Positions 5,968-8,604 of a DNA stretch of 8,604 nt are shown here, piece after piece. Both the position numbers and the translations under genes were made by a program. The notes beneath the pieces are model-generated. The model did not search any database and was not told where the DNA came from. It was given only the letters and a program-made list of their open reading frames with translations. The stretch comes from CAIOSQ01 sp044359885 (GTDB lineage Bacteria; Pseudomonadota; Alphaproteobacteria; CACIAM-22H2). Numbering within the stretch: the first letter of the stretch is position 1; each line of letters opens with the position of its first letter. The stretch is from assembly GCA_044359885.1 (NCBI GenBank), contig JBIKLI010000183.1, positions 1 to 8,604 on the forward strand. Direction: 5' to 3'.

Positions 5968-6885
5968 TCAGGTCGCCGCCGGCGCGCGATCGATCATGAT
6001 CAGCGCGTAAAGCAGGAACAGATAAAGGACCGAATACCCGAACAGAGCCTTGGCCGCCCGCTCGCCGGGATCACGCCAGACGGCGACCGCACCGGCGAGA
6101 AAGACAAGACCAAGCACGACCGACGCCGCCGCATAGACGAGACCGGTCACGCCAAGCAGGCTTGGCAGAGGTCCGAGCGGCACGAGCAGCGCGGAGTAGC
6201 CGAGGATGTGACGCTTCGTCTCCCGGATTCCCGCCACGACCGGCAGCATCGGCACGCCGGCCTCGCCATATTCGCCGGCGCGGAACAGCGCCAACGCCCA
6301 GAAATGCGGCGGTGTCCATACGAAGATGATCAGGAAAAGCGAGATCGACGCGAAGCTGACATCGCCGGTGACCGCGGCCCAGCCGATCATGGGAGGGAAC
6401 GCGCCGGCCGCACCACCGATCACGATGTTCTGCGGCGTGCGGCGCTTCAGCCAGATGGTATAGACGAACACGTAGAAGCCGATGGTCAGCGCGAGCAGGA
6501 ATGCGGCCACGAAGTTGACCGCAAGCGCCATCGTCAGCACCGAACCGATCGACAGCACCACACCGAACGCCAGCGTCTCGGACGGATCCATTCGTCCGGC
6601 AGGTATCGGACGCTGCTTCGTCCGCTCCATCAGGGCGTCGATGTCGCGGTCGTACCACATGTTGATGGCACCCGCGGCACCGGCGCCGACGGCGATGCAC
6701 AGGATGGCGATCGCCGCCAGCACGGGATGAAGATGGCCTGGTGCGGCCAGCAGGCCCGCGAACCCCGTGAAGACCACGAGGCTCATGACCCGCGGCTTCA
6801 GCAGCGCGAAGAAATCCCGGACATCCGCCCCGGCCCGGAGGCCATGGGCGCCGGAGCCCTCGAATGCGATATCGCCGTCGGACAT
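5968..6885 (-). CDS. ctaB: Protoheme IX farnesyltransferase (heme O synthase)
   Basis: Polytopic UbiA-family prenyltransferase of 305 residues that attaches a farnesyl group to heme b to make heme O, the precursor of heme A for this oxidase. The prenyl-diphosphate/Mg motif NxxxDxxxD is intact as N75, D79 and D83, followed by the family block ERTKQRPIPAG (87-97). Further landmarks are LKPRVMSLVVFTG (29-41), FVYTIWLKRRTPQNIVIGGAAGAFPPMIGW around 159-189, and FVWTPPHFWALAL near 208-220. About eight or nine hydrophobic segments are seen. It starts 19 nt after ctaD; that gap has no good Shine-Dalgarno sequence, suggesting reinitiation after ctaD. The ctaA step (heme O to heme A) is not in this window. 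Confidence 0.97.
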   Translation of the reverse strand: MSDGDIAFEGSGAHGLRAGADVRDFFALLKPRVMSLVVFTGFAGLLAAPGHLHPVLAAIAILCIAVGAGAAGAINMWYDRDIDALMERTKQRPIPAGRMDPSETLAFGVVLSIGSVLTMALAVNFVAAFLLALTIGFYVFVYTIWLKRRTPQNIVIGGAAGAFPPMIGWAAVTGDVSFASISLFLIIFVWTPPHFWALALFRAGEYGEAGVPMLPVVAGIRETKRHILGYSALLVPLGPLPSLLGVTGLVYAAASVVLGLVFLAGAVAVWRDPGERAAKALFGYSVLYLFLLYALIMIDRAPAAT

Positions 6886-6904
6886 ACCGGTCCAGGACCC
6901 GGGG

Positions 6905-8527
6905 TCAGTGCTTCGCGCCGGCGCTGACGCGCGGCAGTTCCTCGAAGGTGTGGAACGGCGCCGGAGAGGCCACGGTCCACTCGAGGGTCGGCTCGGGCTG
7001 GTGATACGGATCGGGCTCGGTCACCAGCTTGCCGGAACGCAGCACCCGGATCGTGAACACGATGAAGAACACGGTCGAGGCGGCCGCGATGTAGGAGCCG
7101 ATCGAAGAAACGTAGTTCCAGCCGGCGAAGGCGTCCGGATAATCCGGGTAGCGACGCGGCATGCCCTGAAGGCCGAGGAAGTGCTGTGGGAAGAATGTCA
7201 GGTTGACCCCGGCGAATGTGGTCCAGAAATGGAACTTGCCGGCCCATTCCGGATATTCGCGGCCGGTCATCTTGCTGAACCAGTAGTAGAAGCCGCAGAA
7301 GATGCCGAACACCGCGCCCAGCGACAGCACATAGTGGAAATGGGCGACGACATAGTAGGTGTTGTGCAACGCGATGTCCGCCCCGGCATTGGCCAGAACG
7401 ACGCCGGTCACGCCGCCCAAGGTGAAGAGGAAGATGAAACCGACCGCCCAGATCATGGGAACGCGGAATTCGATCGACCCGCCCCACATCGTGGCGATCC
7501 AGGAAAAGATCTTCACGCCGGTCGGAACCGCGATCACCATCGTAGCGGCGACGAAATAGGCGCGGGTGTCGACGTCGAGCCCGACCGTGTACATGTGGTG
7601 GGCCCACACCACGAAGCCCACGAAGCCGATCGCGACCATCGCGTAGGCCATCCCGAGATAGCCGAAGACAGCCTTCCTGGAGAATGTCGACACGACGTGG
7701 CTGATGATGCCGAAGGCCGGCAGGATCATGATGTACACCTCCGGGTGACCGAAGAACCAGAAGAGGTGCAGGAACAGGATCGGATCGCCGCCGCCCTCGG
7801 GCCGGAAGAACGCGGTCCCGAAATTTCGGTCGGTCAGCAGCATCGTGATCGCGCCGGCGAGGACCGGCAGCGACAGCACGAGAAGGAAGGCGGTGATCAG
7901 CATCGCCCAGAGGAACAGCGGCATGCGGTGCATCGTCATGCCGGGGGCGCGCATGTTGAAGATGGTGGTGATGAAGTTGATCGCGCCCAGGATGGAGGAC
8001 GCGCCGGCGACATGAAGCGACAGGATCGCCATGTCGATCGCGGGCCCAGGATGGAACTGAGCGCTGGAGAGGGGAGGATAGATCGTCCAGCCGACGCCCG
8101 CGCCGCCGCCGAGCAGCGCGGAACCCAGCAGCAGCAGGAAGGCGACCGGCAGCAGCCAGAAGCTGATGTTGTTCATGCGCGGGAAGGCCATGTCCGGCGC
8201 CCCGCACATCAGCGGGATGAACCAGTTGCCGAAGCCGCCGATCAGCGCCGGCATGACCACGAAGAAGACCATGATCAGACCATGCGCGGTGACGACCATG
8301 TTCCATTGGTGGCCGTCCGAGAAGTACTGCATGCCGGGGCTCTGCAGTTCCATGCGCATCCAGACCGAGAACGCGCCGCCGATCACCGCCGCGAAGATCG
8401 AGAACACCAGGTACATCGTCCCGATGTCCTTGTGGTTCGTCGAGTACGCCCAGCGGCGCCACCCCGTCGGATGGTGGCCATGATGGTCGTCGTGGTGGTC
8501 GTGATGGGCGTGGGCGGTGTTGGCCAT
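6905..8527 (-). CDS. ctaD: Cytochrome c oxidase subunit I, aa3 type (A1 class)
   Basis: Catalytic subunit, 540 residues and twelve predicted helices, which reduces O2 and pumps protons. The metal ligands are all present: H82 and H398 for heme a, H396 for heme a3, and H261, H310 and H311 for CuB, with Tyr265 placed for the His-Tyr cross-link. The glutamate in GHPEVY (E263), with D112 and the N101/N119 region, gives a complete D-channel; K339 and T336 in VPTGVKIFSW give the K-channel. This marks the mitochondrial-like A1 class. The N-terminus is unusually histidine-rich, with nine His in residues 6-19. The ATG at 8527 has GAAGGA nine bases upstream. Subunit II is expected upstream, beyond the window edge. 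Confidence 0.98.
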   Translation of the reverse strand: MANTAHAHHDHHDDHHGHHPTGWRRWAYSTNHKDIGTMYLVFSIFAAVIGGAFSVWMRMELQSPGMQYFSDGHQWNMVVTAHGLIMVFFVVMPALIGGFGNWFIPLMCGAPDMAFPRMNNISFWLLPVAFLLLLGSALLGGGAGVGWTIYPPLSSAQFHPGPAIDMAILSLHVAGASSILGAINFITTIFNMRAPGMTMHRMPLFLWAMLITAFLLVLSLPVLAGAITMLLTDRNFGTAFFRPEGGGDPILFLHLFWFFGHPEVYIMILPAFGIISHVVSTFSRKAVFGYLGMAYAMVAIGFVGFVVWAHHMYTVGLDVDTRAYFVAATMVIAVPTGVKIFSWIATMWGGSIEFRVPMIWAVGFIFLFTLGGVTGVVLANAGADIALHNTYYVVAHFHYVLSLGAVFGIFCGFYYWFSKMTGREYPEWAGKFHFWTTFAGVNLTFFPQHFLGLQGMPRRYPDYPDAFAGWNYVSSIGSYIAAASTVFFIVFTIRVLRSGKLVTEPDPYHQPEPTLEWTVASPAPFHTFEELPRVSAGAKH

Positions 8528-8604
8528 CTTTGGTCTTCCTTCAAGCGGCCCTGGATCGGGCCTAGCCGGGGGAACTCTGGCGGATGAACTAGGGCGTCAC
8601 TCGG
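8528..8604 (-). promoter_or_regulatory. Leader upstream of ctaD with ribosome binding site
   Basis: On the minus strand GAAGGA (8537-8542) lies nine bases before the ctaD ATG and supports that start. The remaining bases to the window edge show no clear promoter or hairpin. They may hold the end of subunit II, but no recognisable protein sequence is visible, so I do not call it. Confidence 0.55.

Noticed and set aside
6886..6904. Short palindrome ggtcc-a-ggacc in the ctaD-ctaB gap as a hairpin or operator
   Set aside because: Arms of 5 bp with a single-base centre cannot form a stable hairpin, and symmetry stops at once outside the arms.
6767..8587. A 606-codon plus-strand open frame opposite ctaD and the start of ctaB
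   Set aside because: Antisense shadow of highly conserved membrane proteins; the translation is low-complexity, charged and without any known motif.
1..8604. CRISPR arrays, tRNA or rRNA genes, insertion sequences, phage or attachment sites
   Set aside because: No repeated spacers, cloverleaf-like sequences, transposase-like proteins or direct-repeat borders were seen on either strand by reading.

Overview
The window is GC-rich and codes densely. It looks like chromosomal DNA of an alphaproteobacterium. The evidence is the aa3-type cytochrome c oxidase gene order on the minus strand (ctaD, ctaB, a 41-codon gene, ctaG, ctaE, SURF1), the mitochondrial-like sequence of these proteins, and the high GC. 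A Rhodospirillales-like host is a guess; nothing here fixes the genus.

Right-hand part (about 4160-8527, minus strand): an oxidase structural and assembly operon. In transcription order it holds subunit I (ctaD), heme O synthase (ctaB), a tiny one-helix membrane protein, the CuB chaperone CtaG/Cox11, and subunit III (ctaE). After a 177-nt gap with a perfect 9-bp stem-loop comes SURF1, the heme a insertion factor. CtaB starts heme A synthesis, SURF1 helps place heme a, and CtaG delivers copper to CuB, all in subunit I. Subunit II (ctaC) would be expected just beyond position 8604 but is not in view. A DUF983 gene, often found between ctaE and SURF1 in relatives, is absent.

Middle (1945-3444, minus strand): an M32-family zinc carboxypeptidase with a complete active site. 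Its start codon overlaps the SURF1 stop by 4 nt and it has a strong ribosome binding site, so it is probably translated from the same message.

Left-hand part (1-1940, plus strand): the end of an ABC importer operon. It holds the C-terminal half of an FbpB/PhnU-like permease, cut by the window edge, and its ATPase with a TOBE tail, joined by an ATGA overlap. The substrate is probably ferric iron or an organophosphonate and cannot be decided here. This operon converges on the carboxypeptidase gene with only 4 nt between the stop codons.

Most of the window is a well-known cluster. The best candidate for something under-described is the 41-codon gene at 5840-5965. Its basic-patch-plus-helix pattern resembles the membrane segment of the mitochondrial assembly factor COA3/MITRAC12.
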